From the NCBI GenBank assembly GCA_002402315.1, contig DHFP01000114.1, positions 2,732 to 24,324 on the forward strand: 21,593 bases of DNA, given 5' to 3'. The notes beneath the pieces were generated by a model. That model was given only the letters and a program-made list of their open reading frames with translations, ran no database searches and had not been told where the DNA came from. Within the stretch, counting starts at the first letter, position 1, and each line of letters opens with the position of its first letter. This DNA is from Clostridiales bacterium UBA4821 (lineage in GTDB: Bacteria > Bacillota > Clostridia > Acetivibrionales > UBA4821). Below are positions 8,384 to 15,696 of the stretch, one piece after another. The translations under genes were made by a program, and so were the position numbers.

Positions 8384-8412
8384 TTTACTTATTCAAGCGT
8401 GAATAATATAAT
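8384..8412 (+). promoter_or_regulatory. Promoter and possible operator of mntA-hepT
   Basis: Three bases after the recombinase stop codon there is a -35 like TTTACT (8384-8389), a 17-base spacer and a perfect -10 TATAAT (8407-8412). The spacer is almost filled by an exact inverted repeat TTATTCA-agcg-TGAATAA (8389-8406). A repeat placed this way suggests repression by the toxin-antitoxin complex, though I know of no published operator of this sequence. Confidence 0.55.
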
Positions 8413-8474
8413 AAACATAAGCAGTAGGCTTTAGTAATTCAAAAAACACATTTATTTATTCGGGGAGTATAGTT

Positions 8475-8777
8475 ATGTATAATTCCAATGAAATCATCAA
8501 CATTCTGAATAACAATATAAGTAAAATAAAAAAATTTCATGTTGTGAAAATTGCTTTATTTGGTTCTTTTGCAAGGGAAGAACAAAATGATAAAAGCGAT
8601 ATTGATATAATTGTCGAATTCGATGTTAACCAGGAAACATTCGACAATTATATGGATTTGAAATTCTATCTTGAAGAACTATTTATGAGTGAAATCGATT
8701 TGGTTATTTTAAATTCAATAAAACCTACCTTAAAGTCTAGTATAATGAGGAGCGTTATATATGCAACGGGAGCTTAA
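8475..8777 (+). CDS. mntA: MntA-type nucleotidyltransferase antitoxin
   Basis: A 100-residue minimal nucleotidyltransferase with the signature GSFAREEQNDKSDID (about residues 32-46), an exact GSx10DxD motif. The third acidic residue is in SEIDLVIL. In the characterised MntA-HepT pair the antitoxin inactivates HepT by adding AMP groups to a Tyr of the toxin's RX4HXY motif, using ATP. All residues needed for that activity are present. GGGGAG lies about 8 bases before the ATG. The end overlaps hepT by 17 bases in another frame, the usual coupled layout. Confidence 0.92.
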   Translation: MYNSNEIINILNNNISKIKKFHVVKIALFGSFAREEQNDKSDIDIIVEFDVNQETFDNYMDLKFYLEELFMSEIDLVILNSIKPTLKSSIMRSVIYATGA

Positions 8778-9102
8778 GACATATATTGAAGATATTATCA
8801 CTGCCATCAATAAAATTGAAAGATACTGTACTGGAATGACAAAAATAGACTTAACAAGGAATGACCTTGTGCTTGATGCTGTAGTAAGAAATCTGGAAGT
8901 CATTGGAGAAGCAGTCAAAAAAGTCCCTGAAGAAGTAAGAAATACGTATGAGGATATTCCGTGGAAAAAAATCGCAGGTCTTCGAGACATATTGATACAT
9001 GAGTATTTTGGGATAAATATAAATATTATATGGGATGTAATTGAAAACAAGCTGCAGACTTTAAAATCTGCTGCACTAGATATTCAAAAAACTTATGAAT
9101 AA
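8761..9102 (+). CDS. hepT: HepT-type HEPN ribonuclease toxin
   Basis: A 113-residue all-helical HEPN (DUF86) protein. It has the active-site motif RDILIHEY, which is RX4HXY (about residues 78-85), as well as LDAVVRNLEVIGEAV and IPWKKIAGLRD, all typical of HepT. HEPN toxins are metal-independent ribonucleases active as dimers, and the Tyr of the motif is the residue modified by MntA. GAGGAG lies upstream, inside mntA. It is the last gene of the accessory block: 25 bases after its stop comes the putative recombinase site that abuts spoVV. Confidence 0.93.
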   Translation: MQRELKTYIEDIITAINKIERYCTGMTKIDLTRNDLVLDAVVRNLEVIGEAVKKVPEEVRNTYEDIPWKKIAGLRDILIHEYFGININIIWDVIENKLQTLKSAALDIQKTYE

Positions 9103-9127
9103 GATTGTTATATGCACCCACTAAAAA

Positions 9128-9147
9128 GGTTAACCAAGTGGTTATCC
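9128..9147. other. Putative serine recombinase attachment site (attR or attL)
   Basis: The arms GGTTAACCA (9128-9136) and TGGTTATCC (9139-9147) are inverted repeats with one mismatch around a central non-palindromic AG (9137-9138). Large serine recombinases cut both strands two bases apart within such a near-symmetrical site. Homology to spoVV starts exactly at this AG (codon AGT of the SGYPVGAK segment), and an in-frame TAA lies six bases before the AG. The position, shape and nearby recombinase together support a junction between element and chromosome. Confidence 0.6.
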
Positions 9148-10090
9148 GGTTGGCGCTAAAATCACCGCTGACCTGTATGAATCAAAGCTGTGCACCAAAT
9201 CTGAGGCAGAAAGGCTTCTTGCCTTCACAAACAACTCCAGCCCGCTCTTTATAACCGGTGCTGTAGCCGCAGGAATATTTGTAAAGCCCGAATTTGGCCT
9301 TGTCTTGCTAATAACACACTTATCGGCCTGTATAACAGTAGGTCTGCTGTTCAGATTCTATAAGGCCCAACCCTCAATCCATATTTCTCCCAAGTCTGGA
9401 AGAAAGGAAAAGATTCTTTATAGAATGATGGCGGAGATTGAAAATTCGCCAGGGATTGACTTTAGCAATGTGGGCCATAAGCTGGGTGAGGCTGTTAAAA
9501 GCTCTATTAATACCTTGCTCATGATTGGCGGCTTTATAGTTCTATTCTGTGTAATAATAAACTTACTAATCAATCTTAAAGTAGTTTATTTTTTATCCCT
9601 ATTTGTCAAGTTTATATTTCAATACTTTGATATTGCCTATAATATGGCCTCGCCGCTTGTTTCAGGATTATTTGAAATTACAACAGGAATAAACTATATC
9701 AAGCTCTCATTTGCTCCATTGAGCCAGAAAGTAGCTATAGCTGCATTTATACTTGGCTGGGGCGGTCTTTCGGTTCATGCCCAGGTAGCCAGTATAGTAT
9801 CTAAAACTGATATCAGTATTAAGCCATACTTGATAGGTAAATTCCTTCAGGGTGTATTTGCCGCTATCTACACTGTAATTTATCTAAACTGGTCAGGTAT
9901 TGTGAAGAATAATGATATGCCTGTATTTGGACAAATGATTGATACTTTAAGCTACGACTGGCTGGTCTATCATAATATGTCACTGGAGTTGGTAACTGTA
10001 TTTGTTATTATAACTCTAGTACTGTTTGCGTTTACCCGAGTACTTAAATACTCTGTGAAAATAGCAAAGGCAAGTAGGGACGGTTCTTGA
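9137..10090 (+). pseudogene. spoVV: spoVV (ylbJ), 3' part of a gene interrupted at 9137
   Basis: The frame encodes about 317 residues of the sporulation membrane protein YlbJ, now SpoVV. It starts at SGYPVGAKITADLYESK and continues through EAERLLAFTNNSSPLFITGAV, a family hallmark with the nucleoside-recognition gate fold, and several membrane helices. B. subtilis YlbJ is about 400 residues, so roughly 90-100 N-terminal residues are missing. No ATG, GTG or TTG occurs in frame between the TAA at 9131 and a TTG at 9305, which lies inside a conserved region and cannot be the true start. SpoVV, made in the mother cell under sigma-E, carries dipicolinic acid toward the forespore. The remaining coding sequence has no frameshift or stop, so it may be functional after excision of an element rather than decayed. 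Its last seven codons come from the palindrome at 10067. Confidence 0.85.
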
Positions 10091-10134
10091 CTTGCTAGGC
10101 ACCTAGCAAGTCAAGAACCGTCCCTACTTGCCTT
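10067..10134. repeat. Perfect long palindrome, REP/MITE-like
   Basis: The arms 10067-10099 and 10102-10134 are exact reverse complements of 33 bases around a two-base CA centre. Each arm holds GGGACGGTTCTTGACTT (or its complement). To my knowledge, GGGACGGTTCT-type palindromes recur as dispersed REP-like sequences in Firmicutes genomes. It lies between the converging spoVV and UPF0182 genes, contains the last codons and TGA stop of spoVV, and could act as a two-way terminator, though no T-run follows. Confidence 0.85.
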
Positions 10135-10141
10135 CTTGCAA

Positions 10142-12877
10142 TTATTGATTTTCAACATTCTTTCTTTTATTCAAGGTTTCAATTATCTCATCAAGTTCTT
10201 GCATCTTCTTTCCAAAGTTTACCCAATCGCCCGCGGAAAAATAACCTTTCATTTCCCCATAAACGTTAAGCAGCCTGTCAGTTAAATCCTTATCACTGCT
10301 TAACTCCGGAAATAAATTATCTTGTGACGGTTCTAATGTTAGCAGCTTATCCAATGCTTTTTCAAGATTATCCTCCATTATTACCTGTCCTTGATATGCC
10401 ACAATTATCTTCTTTAGCTGCGGAACTGCAGAAACACTGTCGTTTGAGACATAAATAGGCTTGACATATATTAATGACTTTTCACTGCCATCTTCCAGCG
10501 GAATAATAATTGTATCTCCCCGTTTTATTGACAACCCTCCCTGACGCCAATAATTAAATGTTTTTGCAATTTCTTGTTCTTTGTCAATATTCAGATCAAT
10601 CTGCTTTGGACCATAATACAGCCTCGTCTTAGGAAAGCGGTAAAGGGTCAATTTGTTATATACATCCGGCCTCGCAGCTATTAACCCGGTCAGATTGGAT
10701 TCTCCCTTTGCAATAAATGGTATTACAGATAATAATTCAGGCTTTTTTGTATCAGCTGATCTTGTTAGCAGGTAATTAGGTTCAATGTCCTCCTCCTTAC
10801 CTTTTTGTACGTTATATGTAACTTCCCATAAATCTTTGTTGCTGACAAATCTTGCTTCATCTGACACATGATATCTTTCCAGTATTTCTGCTTGTATCTT
10901 TAGGAGACGCTTAGGATACCTTATATGCTGCTGTATATCCTCAGGAATTGATCCTTTCTCAAATAAATTTGGATATATCTTCCTATAGGTAGTAACAATA
11001 GGATCCTGTGTATCAACTACGTAAAATTTCATGGTTCCGTCATATGCATCAATTAATATCTTCACCGAGTTTCTAATGTAGTTAATACGTTTTTGACGCT
11101 CTAAAACTGTTGGCTGGGAATATGGAAAGTATGGTGATTCAGTATAAGCATCCAAGACCCAAATCAATCGTCCATCTTTATTAACAACTATATAAGCATC
11201 CTCATCATCTATGTTAAGAAAAGGTGTTATAAGCTTGGCTCTTGCCACTATATCTCTATTTATCAGTACCTTGCTGTTTGATGAAATGCTTGTTAAAAGA
11301 AGAATCCTGGGGTCTGCCAGCTTAATTGACATTAATATCCTGTTCAGGGGAGTAAGTTTTATACCAGCTTTTCCATCATAAGTGAATTCCTTATAGTTGT
11401 CAGCTTCAGGATAATCAATTTCTTTCTGGTCTTTAACGTGAACTATAACATGTTCTTTAGTCAGCTCTCCAAAATATATTTCGGGCCTTGTTATATTAAG
11501 CTTTCCCTTATCTGGTACTATGGGTACATCCTTGATTTGAAAATCCGGGTACCCTTCTGAATTCACTTTGCTGGCGGTACTCATAACAACGCCATATCCA
11601 TGAGTATACCTAAACCGTATATTTTCATATGATTTTTCATCTATACTCTTTTCATCTATTTCTCTTGCTGCTATATACGCAAGTGCTGGACTATCATTTA
11701 TATTGTAGATACTTACATCCGTATCCTTAAATCTATAAGGACTTCTGATGCTTTGAAATTGATTCTGGGCATCAAGCGTTGATGAATAATCATTTATCAC
11801 TAAATTATCCAGAATTTCTTTATTTTTCTCCCTCAACCGGGTTGTTAAAGAATCACTGATATCAAAATCCTTTACTTCCAATTTGTCTGAAAGATTATAC
11901 GCTAACCTTGTAAGCTCAATATTATGCCCTATAAAACTTTTCTCCTTCGTTACTTCATTGGGAAGTACCCATACCAGCTGGACAATACCCGCTATAACTG
12001 CACCTAGAAGCCAATAAGCAGGAAATATCAGTACGGTAATTGCCGCTTTTTTATATTTACTTCGAAGAAGAAAGATAAAACTTAATATTACAACTAATGC
12101 AAGAATAAAAGGCGCCAGTGTATAAATACTAAGCCATATCTTGACCTCAGTATAACCGGCTCCAAAGAAACTGCCGTTTTTTGAATAAAGAATACCTTCA
12201 GATGCAAGCCCAAAAGTAACTATTTTAACCAAAAAGAAAAGTGCTGCATTAATCACGTTATGAGTAACAACACCATGATTCTTTAGAGATTTAATATCAA
12301 TTGCATTAAATACAGCACCAAAAGCAAGAACGTAATAAGCAATTGTATAAATTATTACGACAAGCAGGGTACCGGATATGTAATCACTAAGCGCAATAAA
12401 GAAAGGCCTTTGGAACAAGTAGTATCCAAAATTCTTCCCAAATATGGGATCAATATTTATGCTGGTATTAAACATTTCAGCATTCAAATAGACCAATGCA
12501 TTCTGGTAAAGAAAATCCTTCGTCGCCACTGCACCAATGATTGCTATTATAAAAGCAAGTGAGTAGTTTGGCAGTTTGACCGGCTTCATATTCTCATCGG
12601 CAAAGAAACGTCTAAGTTTTCTCTTTATAATAAAGTTAGTGATGAGAATACATAAAAAAATAAAACAAAAGCTAATCCCCATAGCAACAATACTTGCAGT
12701 CGAATTTGCCCAGAGAATATCAGTAAACTGGATTCCAATTTCTTCATACTGCATTAACTGAAATTTAAAATCTATAGCAAGCGAACAAAGAACAAATATC
12801 AATATAGCTGCCGAAACAAGTACTAACTTGGTACTAAATTTTGCTTTGGCTAAACTTTTAAATCTATTTAATATCAT
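10142..12877 (-). CDS. UPF0182 family membrane protein
   Basis: A 911-residue protein of the UPF0182 (PF03699) family. About seven membrane helices occupy the first 310 residues (for example LVLVSAAILIFVLCSLAIDF and YWLLGAVIAGIVQLVWVLP). A large, presumably extracytoplasmic domain follows, with family-typical blocks such as IRSPYRFKDTDVSIYN, RYTHGYGVVMS, RPEIYFGE, LLTSISSNSKVLINRDI and YRFPKTRLYYGP. The C-terminus is acidic and charged. The function of the family is unknown. The ATG at 12877 follows GGGAGTGG. It is the last gene of a minus-strand run, 15 bases after the yjbQ reading frame if that is read through its UGA, which suggests one operon with yjbQ, ftsY and cheX. Confidence 0.93.
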   Translation of the reverse strand: MILNRFKSLAKAKFSTKLVLVSAAILIFVLCSLAIDFKFQLMQYEEIGIQFTDILWANSTASIVAMGISFCFIFLCILITNFIIKRKLRRFFADENMKPVKLPNYSLAFIIAIIGAVATKDFLYQNALVYLNAEMFNTSINIDPIFGKNFGYYLFQRPFFIALSDYISGTLLVVIIYTIAYYVLAFGAVFNAIDIKSLKNHGVVTHNVINAALFFLVKIVTFGLASEGILYSKNGSFFGAGYTEVKIWLSIYTLAPFILALVVILSFIFLLRSKYKKAAITVLIFPAYWLLGAVIAGIVQLVWVLPNEVTKEKSFIGHNIELTRLAYNLSDKLEVKDFDISDSLTTRLREKNKEILDNLVINDYSSTLDAQNQFQSIRSPYRFKDTDVSIYNINDSPALAYIAAREIDEKSIDEKSYENIRFRYTHGYGVVMSTASKVNSEGYPDFQIKDVPIVPDKGKLNITRPEIYFGELTKEHVIVHVKDQKEIDYPEADNYKEFTYDGKAGIKLTPLNRILMSIKLADPRILLLTSISSNSKVLINRDIVARAKLITPFLNIDDEDAYIVVNKDGRLIWVLDAYTESPYFPYSQPTVLERQKRINYIRNSVKILIDAYDGTMKFYVVDTQDPIVTTYRKIYPNLFEKGSIPEDIQQHIRYPKRLLKIQAEILERYHVSDEARFVSNKDLWEVTYNVQKGKEEDIEPNYLLTRSADTKKPELLSVIPFIAKGESNLTGLIAARPDVYNKLTLYRFPKTRLYYGPKQIDLNIDKEQEIAKTFNYWRQGGLSIKRGDTIIIPLEDGSEKSLIYVKPIYVSNDSVSAVPQLKKIIVAYQGQVIMEDNLEKALDKLLTLEPSQDNLFPELSSDKDLTDRLLNVYGEMKGYFSAGDWVNFGKKMQELDEIIETLNKRKNVENQ

Positions 12878-12892
12878 CCAACCACTCCCAGA

Positions 12893-13288
12893 CTATTCTC
12901 CGATAATCTTAATCACTATCTTCTTTTTTCTTTTCCCATCAAACTCGGCATAAAAAATTTGCTGTCACAACCCTAAATCCAACTTTTCATAGGTTATTGG
13001 AATTACAATCTGCTGGCTGATAACAACATTCTTTTGCGGTGTTACTTCTTCGGTATCAGTAGTATTTGTTTTTGACTGATCTGTTTCTGATTTAACATTC
13101 AGTTCATCTTTAACCTCTGGCTCGTAATCATCTATGTAAACCCCGGCACTTGCATGCATAGTTGAAATTATAAGTAGGCCTTCTTTTATTTCACTCTTCT
13201 TTAATATCTCCTTAACCTGCTTTGTAATGTTTATATCTTCTCTTACCTTTTCTGTATTGAACCATAAGTACTCCGTATAAGTCTTCAC
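12893..13288 (-). pseudogene. yjbQ: YjbQ/UPF0047 family protein interrupted by in-frame UGA
   Basis: From a GTG start at 13288 (preceded by AAAGGGGATG) the frame gives 107 residues, ending KLDLGL at TGA (12965-12967). Continuing in frame past the TGA to TAG at 12893-12895 gives QQIFYAEFDGKRKKKIVIKIIGE. This is the normal UPF0047 C-terminus (consensus LGTWQxIxxxEfDGxR...), so TGA replaces the conserved Trp codon TGG. With read-through the product would be 131 residues, the usual family size. The N-terminal half is normal (EILKKSEIKEGLLIISTMHASAGVYID). The central part, usually with conserved Asn/His residues, is instead an acidic Ser/Thr-rich stretch, so the protein is divergent even apart from the stop. 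YjbQ proteins are linked to secondary thiamine-phosphate synthase activity. This copy may be decaying or the TGA may be an error. Confidence 0.72.
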
Positions 13289-13311
13289 TTTTTCATCCCC
13301 TTTACATATGA

Positions 13312-14223
13312 TTATTTCTCAAATAGTGCTCTTGCAAATTCATCGGCATCAAAGTCTTGAAGGTCTTCAATTTTTTCGCCCACCCCAATAAACTTAACCG
13401 GAATATTTAATTCAGATTTTATTGATACAACTATCCCGCCTTTAGCTGTCCCATCAAGCTTGGTCAATACAATTCCTGTTACGTCTGCAGCCTCCATGAA
13501 CAATTTTGCCTGACTAACTGCATTTTGTCCTGTTGTAGCATCTAATACCAGAAGCACCTCTTTATCGGCATCAGGCAATTCCCTGTTCACTACTCTATAA
13601 ATTTTTTTTAATTCCTCCATTAAATTCTTCTTGGTATGCAATCTGCCGGCTGTATCACAAATAACTATATGAGCATTTCTAGACCTTGCAGCCTGAATAG
13701 CATCATACACTACCGCTGCAGGATCTGCACCTTCCTGGTGCTTTATAATATCTGCTCCTGCCCTGTTTGCCCAAACCTCCAGTTGTTCACTTGCTGCTGC
13801 CCTAAAAGTATCTGCTGCGGCTATGACCACTTTCTTTCCTTTTTTTGTTAAGTTGGAGGCAATTTTACCAATAGACGTAGTCTTACCTACTCCATTTACT
13901 CCAATAACCATAAGAACAGATGGAATAGTATTAAGTTTTAGACCGTGTTCTGTCTCTGAAAATATCTGGGTAATTTCTTCCTGCAGCAAATCTTTTATTT
14001 GTGATGCATCAGTTATTCTTCTTAGTTTTATTTTCTCTTTTAGACCGGAGATAATCCGATTAGTAGTGTCTATACCCATATCAGCCGTAATAAGTATTTC
14101 TTCCAATTCCTCGAAAAGTTCTTCATCTATCTTGACAAACGCAGCTAAGACCTGGTCAACCCTGTCAGTAATTGATTTCCTGGTTTTATTTAAACCTTCC
14201 TTCAGTCTTTCAAAAAATCCCAA
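13312..14223 (-). CDS. ftsY: Signal recognition particle receptor FtsY
   Basis: A 303-residue SRP GTPase of the FtsY type. The N-terminal four-helix N domain is about residues 1-90 and contains MGIDTTNRIISGLKEK. The G domain shows GVNGVGKTTSIGKIA (G1), DTFRAAASEQL (G2), ICDTAGRLHTKKNLMEEL (G3), TKLDGTAKGG (G4) and the closing GVGEKIEDLQDFDADEFARALF. FtsY docks ribosome-SRP complexes at the membrane during cotranslational protein targeting. The long acidic A domain of enterobacterial FtsY is absent, as usual in Firmicutes. The start is TTG at 14223, preceded by AGAAGGTGA. It lies 44 bases after cheX and 23 before yjbQ on the same strand. Confidence 0.97.
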   Translation of the reverse strand: MGFFERLKEGLNKTRKSITDRVDQVLAAFVKIDEELFEELEEILITADMGIDTTNRIISGLKEKIKLRRITDASQIKDLLQEEITQIFSETEHGLKLNTIPSVLMVIGVNGVGKTTSIGKIASNLTKKGKKVVIAAADTFRAAASEQLEVWANRAGADIIKHQEGADPAAVVYDAIQAARSRNAHIVICDTAGRLHTKKNLMEELKKIYRVVNRELPDADKEVLLVLDATTGQNAVSQAKLFMEAADVTGIVLTKLDGTAKGGIVVSIKSELNIPVKFIGVGEKIEDLQDFDADEFARALFEK

Positions 14224-14267
14224 TTAATTTCACCTTCTTTTTTCCCTTTTTTAGTATACTTCTTCTA

Positions 14268-14756
14268 TCAAACTCTGGTTTCCAGGTTTTCATTATCAAT
14301 AGCCGAAATATTTATCTCCAATAGTCCATTATCACCCTCAATTTTTAGAGGTATGCAAATGATTGGATACTTGTTGGATATTACAATATGTTTACCCGTT
14401 AATATTGTTGGAGTTGTAATGAACATCTTTAAACCTTTCTTATAAAACACGCTGCTTGCATTACCAACAATCATGTTAGTGAGTTCAGCAATAGCGCTTC
14501 TTTTTAAATCGCTATCAAGGTTCGCAGCATCACCAGCGTACATTTGTTTTACCAGGATATCCATAGTCTTTGAATTTAAGGTAAGTATTACTTGTCCAAT
14601 TAATGCTCCTGTTACTCCAATTATTATTATTACTTCGTCCCCACTAAACGAGTTGCCTCTAAGATAAACTTTCTGTAATTGTGAATCTAGTCCTGCAATA
14701 TCTCTAATTACATTCTGGCTTGCTTCAATAAATGGATTTAGATAATTAACATTCAT
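14268..14756 (-). CDS. cheX: CheX-family CheY-P phosphatase
   Basis: A 162-residue protein with the single phosphatase helix motif of CheX (E..N...GN): AIAELTNMIVGNASSVFYKKG, about residues 89-109. Supporting features are IGVTGALIGQVILTL before it and the TTPTILTGKHI segment after it. CheX removes phosphate from CheY-P and so ends chemotactic or related two-component signals. The ATG at 14756 follows GAGGGG. It is the first gene of a probable transcript running into ftsY. A second CheX-like gene lies at 19437-19847, and the two are clearly different proteins. Confidence 0.88.
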   Translation of the reverse strand: MNVNYLNPFIEASQNVIRDIAGLDSQLQKVYLRGNSFSGDEVIIIIGVTGALIGQVILTLNSKTMDILVKQMYAGDAANLDSDLKRSAIAELTNMIVGNASSVFYKKGLKMFITTPTILTGKHIVISNKYPIICIPLKIEGDNGLLEINISAIDNENLETRV

Positions 14757-14794
14757 AACTGTACCCCTCTTTACTCTAAGGTATTACGTCAATA

Positions 14795-14823
14795 ATTATA
14801 TATTATTATTGCTTTAAAGTAAA
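14795..14823 (-). promoter_or_regulatory. Promoter of cheX-ftsY
   Basis: On the minus strand a -35 like TTTACT (14818-14823) and a perfect -10 TATAAT (14795-14800) are separated by 17 bases, 39 bases upstream of the cheX ATG. This would drive cheX, ftsY, yjbQ and UPF0182 independently of the PHP gene upstream. Confidence 0.55.
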
Positions 14824-14847
14824 TTAGTTTATTAAATACAAAATCTC

Positions 14848-15696
14848 TCAAAGACATATATGCCTGGCTTTTAGTTCCTGCACCATTTTATATCCCAGTT
14901 TCATATTTCCCCTGCCAACTCCAATATCTATCTCCGGCTTGTTCTCTCCATGAAAATCTGTGCCTCCAGTTGTGATTAGTCCATGCTTTATTGCCAATCT
15001 AAGATATAAACCTGTTTCATATTTGGTGTTCATGCTGTAATACGCTTCTATACCTAAAAGACCATAATCCTTTAATTTCTCCAGCAAATCATTTAATTGG
15101 TTTTCGCCTAAGTTCAAGTATTTAGGATGTGCAAGAACAGGTATACCTCCAGCTTCCAATATGAGCTCAATTCCTTCTTTTGGTTCTACCTTGTCCCTCT
15201 CCACATAAGCCTTTTTACCTTTCCCAATATATTTTTCAAAAGTTGATTTTATACTATTTGTGTACCCCTTGTTAACTAAAACCACTGCTATATGGGGTCT
15301 CCCTACAGTCTCTCCCCCCGCTGCTTCTGAAACCTCTTTCCATGAAATAGCCATTCCTAGTTCTCTCAATTTTTCAATGATTCTTAGATTTCTAGCATTC
15401 CTTTTACCTTTAAACTCCTCCAGTTTCTTATTGAACTTCGGAGTTTCTTTAACATAATAACCCAGTATATGCATTTCTCCTTTATAATCAACACTTATTT
15501 CAATCCCTGGAATAACTTCCACTCCTAAAAGTTTTCCGGCATCTCCGGCCTCTTCAATACCCGCAATTGTGTCATGGTCAGTAATCCCTAAAGCAGAAAT
15601 ACCCTTTTGTTTTGCATATTTGACAAGCTGTTTTGGACTCATTGTTCCATCTGATGCTGTTGTATGTACATGTAAGTCAACTAATCCTTCTTGCAC
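14848..15696 (-). CDS. PHP domain phosphoesterase (TrpH/YciV-like)
   Basis: A 282-residue PHP-family metal-dependent phosphoesterase. Metal-binding motifs appear in order: DLHVHTTASDG at the N-terminus, GITDHDTIAGIEEA, PGIEIS, HILGYY, GRPHIA, GIPVLAHPKYL and TTGGTDFHG near the C-terminus. Relatives hydrolyse 3',5'-nucleoside bisphosphates or short RNA from the 5' end. The start used is GTG at 15696, with GGAGG upstream. The frame also opens at a TTG at 15720, but those extra residues (MWTGGWHE) are outside the family's usual N-terminus. It overlaps the end of the flavoprotein gene by 16 bases, showing translational coupling. Confidence 0.9.
   Translation of the reverse strand: MQEGLVDLHVHTTASDGTMSPKQLVKYAKQKGISALGITDHDTIAGIEEAGDAGKLLGVEVIPGIEISVDYKGEMHILGYYVKETPKFNKKLEEFKGKRNARNLRIIEKLRELGMAISWKEVSEAAGGETVGRPHIAVVLVNKGYTNSIKSTFEKYIGKGKKAYVERDKVEPKEGIELILEAGGIPVLAHPKYLNLGENQLNDLLEKLKDYGLLGIEAYYSMNTKYETGLYLRLAIKHGLITTGGTDFHGENKPEIDIGVGRGNMKLGYKMVQELKARHICL

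Noticed and set aside
9305..10090. spoVV taken as a complete 261-residue gene starting at TTG 9305
   Set aside because: Clear family sequence (SGYPVGAK to GLVL) precedes this codon in the same frame, so it is internal.
12576..12761. Plus-strand reading frames opposite the UPF0182, ftsY, HI0933 and cheX genes
   Set aside because: They are antisense shadows of well-supported genes, with no family resemblance or ribosome sites.
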